NCBI GenBank assembly: GCA_005879655.1
Contig: VBJK01000457.1
Span: 2,143 to 10,033, forward strand
DNA length: 7,891 nucleotides
Direction: 5' to 3'
Source: Chloroflexota bacterium
GTDB taxonomy: Bacteria; Chloroflexota; Ktedonobacteria; Ktedonobacterales; Ktedonobacteraceae
Shown: piece after piece, positions 6,391-7,891 of the stretch
Layout: every line of letters starts with the position of its first letter
Position numbering within the stretch: the first letter of the stretch is position 1
Made by a program: the position numbers and the translations under genes
The notes under the pieces: generated by a model
What the model was told of the DNA's origin: nothing
Database searches by the model: none
The model's input: only the letters and a program-made list of their open reading frames with translations

Positions 6391-6836
6391 ATGGGCCACT
6401 CCCTGACCTCCTGCGGTTACTAGACGAGATCCTAATAGTAAACATTGCTGTTGCAACAGACATCACAGCCCAACCAACAGAAGTTCGCCGTCCTGATTAT
6501 CCAATAGTAGCATTACAACAACTAGCTCGCAATGCAATCCTCCATCGTACCTATGAGGGTACAAATGCGCCTGTACGCATTTATTGGTTTTCTGATCGTA
6601 TCGAAATACAGAATCCAGGTGGTCCATTTGGACAAGTGAATCGTTATAACTTTGGCACACCCGGAATAACAGACTATCGAAATCCCCACCTTGCTGAAGC
6701 CATGAAAAATCTAGGCTATGTTCAACGTTTTGGAATGGGTATCCTGCTCGCTCGCAAGGAGCTTCAAAAGAATGCTAATACACCCCCTGAGTTTACTGTA
6801 GAAGATGCTTATGTATTGGTAACAGTCAGGAGATGA
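6369..6836 (+). pseudogene. HATPase_c_4-like ATP-binding domain, C-terminal part of the frameshifted AlbA_2 gene
   Basis: This frame is open from 6369 to the TGA at 6834-6836 but has no ATG, GTG or TTG until a GTG at 6636, deep inside the domain, so it cannot be a normal separate gene. From 6378 it reads IKEIDGPLPDLL, then a GHKL/HATPase_c_4-like region. That region holds an N-box (ARNAILHRTYEG), DRIEIQNPGG as the ADP-contact segment, and QRFGMGILLARKEL near the end. In the family as I remember it, about a dozen residues (a FLRIDG-type segment) lie between SYIQ and KEIDGPLP. They are missing here and the frame moves by -1. A deletion between short CAA repeats could explain this. Together with 5695-6378 it would encode about 380 residues. 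The end overlaps the next reading frame (ATGA at 6833-6836), so the original gene was translationally coupled to the ParA-like gene. Confidence 0.8.
6828..6832 (+). promoter_or_regulatory. Ribosome binding site of the ParA-like gene
   Basis: AGGAG lies inside the last codons of the upstream gene. It directly abuts the ATG at 6833, leaving no spacing for that codon, but is six bases before the GTG at 6839. It therefore favours the GTG start. Confidence 0.7.
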
Positions 6837-6838
6837 TT

Positions 6839-7867
6839 GTGAACACACCTGTTATCGCATTTTTTAATAATAAAGGAGGAGTAGGAAAAACATCACTTGT
6901 CTACCACCTCTCATGGATGTTTGCAGACCTTGGCTATCGCTTGATAGCCACCGACTTGGACCCGCAAGCAAACCTTACAGCGGCATTTCTTGATGAGGAG
7001 CGCTTGGAGGAACTCTGGCCCAAAGGCAACCATCCCTCTACGGTCTTTGGCTGTATACAGCCACTCATACAAGGGACAGGTGATATAACACAACCACATA
7101 TTGAGAACATTGAAGAAGGGAGCTATCAACCAACTCTTTTTGGTAGTTCCATTGGCCTTCTCGTAGGTGACTTGCTTCTCTCAAGTTTTGAAGATGAGCT
7201 TTCCGATGCTTGGCTTGGGTGTTTAGGCGAGAACCCACGAGCCTTTCGTGTTATCTCCGCTTTCTGGCGCATGATGCAAAAAGCAGCCGCTACTCATGAG
7301 GCGGACTTTGTGCTGATGGATCTAGGACCTAACCTGGGGGCCATTAATCGTGCAGCTCTCATCGCCGCTGACTACGTTGTAGTGCCACTTTCCCCAGACC
7401 TCTTTTCATTGCAGGGTTTACGTAATCTTGGGCCAACGCTGAGAAAGTGGCGCTCTGGCTGGAACGAGCGATTACCGAAAAATACAGTTGCCGATATTCC
7501 GTTACCACAAGGGAGTATACAGCCTATCGGTTACGTGGTTTTACAACATGCAGTACGTATGGATCGTCCAGTGAAGGCGTATGATCGTTGGATAGCCCGT
7601 ATTCCTGGCGAGTATCAAGAATACGTCTTAGACCAGCCAACCTATGATAAGATTACCTCGGTTTTGCAAGACCCCCACTGTTTAGCATTACTCAAACACT
7701 ATCGCAGCTTGATGCCTTTAGCTCAGGAAGCCCATAAGCCAATGTTTCATCTCAAGCCAGCTGATGGTGCATTAGGATCACACATGCGGGCCGTTCAAGG
7801 TGCCTCTCTGGATTTCGAGAAGTTAGCATTAGCTATTGCGAAACAAGCCGGTATACCGCCGCGATGA
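6839..7867 (+). CDS. ParA/MinD-type P-loop ATPase
   Basis: The product is 342 residues from GTG 6839 (344 from the ATG at 6833, which overlaps the upstream TGA as ATGA). The deviant Walker A motif KGGVGKT (12-18) with its signature lysine Lys12 marks the ParA/MinD/Soj family. It is followed by DLDPQANLT (Asp39, Asp41; Walker A'), and Walker B VLMDLGPNLGAINRAAL (Asp161). Such ATPases dimerise on ATP and act as DNA- or membrane-positioning switches. At about 340 residues this one is longer than a typical chromosomal ParA. Its extra C-terminal region contains conserved-looking segments (VLQHAVRMDRPVKAY; LLKHYRSLMPLAQEA) which I associate from memory with a widespread subfamily encoded next to AlbA_2/HATPase proteins. 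No parB gene or parS-like site is seen, so a partition role is not supported. All ATPase motifs are intact although the upstream gene is broken. Confidence 0.93.
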   Translation: MNTPVIAFFNNKGGVGKTSLVYHLSWMFADLGYRLIATDLDPQANLTAAFLDEERLEELWPKGNHPSTVFGCIQPLIQGTGDITQPHIENIEEGSYQPTLFGSSIGLLVGDLLLSSFEDELSDAWLGCLGENPRAFRVISAFWRMMQKAAATHEADFVLMDLGPNLGAINRAALIAADYVVVPLSPDLFSLQGLRNLGPTLRKWRSGWNERLPKNTVADIPLPQGSIQPIGYVVLQHAVRMDRPVKAYDRWIARIPGEYQEYVLDQPTYDKITSVLQDPHCLALLKHYRSLMPLAQEAHKPMFHLKPADGALGSHMRAVQGASLDFEKLALAIAKQAGIPPR

Positions 7868-7891
7868 AGCCTCCCAGGGGCAATACGGACA
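7864..7891 (+). CDS. Possible third operon gene, first nine codons
   Basis: An ATG at 7864-7866 overlaps the ATPase stop (TGA 7865-7867) as ATGA, the same arrangement as at 6833-6836. The frame reads MKPPRGNTD and stays open to the window edge. No clear Shine-Dalgarno precedes it, so it would depend on translational coupling. Far too little is visible for a functional guess. Confidence 0.4.

Overview
The window reads as chromosomal DNA of a Chloroflexota bacterium, most likely of the Ktedonobacteria type. That guess rests on protein style: tandem eukaryote-like Ser/Thr kinase domains fused to a long array of almost identical WD40 repeats with AWSPDG and DKTVQVWDATTG signatures. It is inference from recalled families; no search was run.

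Left part, minus strand (1-5063). Two head-to-tail paralogous genes encode proteins that start with two complete kinase domains. The right-hand copy starts at 4929. Its kinase-kinase part runs straight into a WD40 array, but a single in-frame TAG (2872-2874) replaces the invariant Trp of the third blade. The frame then stays open for another 11 blades, to 1426. Without that stop the product would be about 1167 residues, with two kinase domains and 14 WD40 blades, enough for two seven-bladed propellers. The left-hand paralogue starts at 1233 and runs off the left edge in its second kinase domain. The two genes carry nearly identical sigma70-type promoters (TTGACA-16-TACAAT), so the duplication included the promoter.

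Middle (5064-5694). A divergent intergenic region, one small three-helix membrane protein (5235-5552), and a second intergenic region holding a good promoter for the next operon.

Right part, plus strand (5695-7891). A compact operon begins with a gene for a protein with an AlbA_2 (Schlafen-type) domain followed by a HATPase_c_4-like ATP-binding domain. The gene is broken by a frame change near 6378, where a short segment seems to be missing. It is coupled to a ParA/MinD-type ATPase (6839-7867). A further ATG overlaps the ATPase stop as ATGA and stays open to the right edge, suggesting a third gene. The role of this AlbA_2/ATPase plus ParA-like module is not known to me. The AlbA_2 gene is visibly poorer in G+C (two sampled 60-nt lines gave 40 and 42 %) than the kinase/WD40 part (58 and 60 %).

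Both large multi-domain genes in the window are interrupted, one by a nonsense codon and one by a frame change. The main question is whether these are real decay, sequencing error or something regulated.
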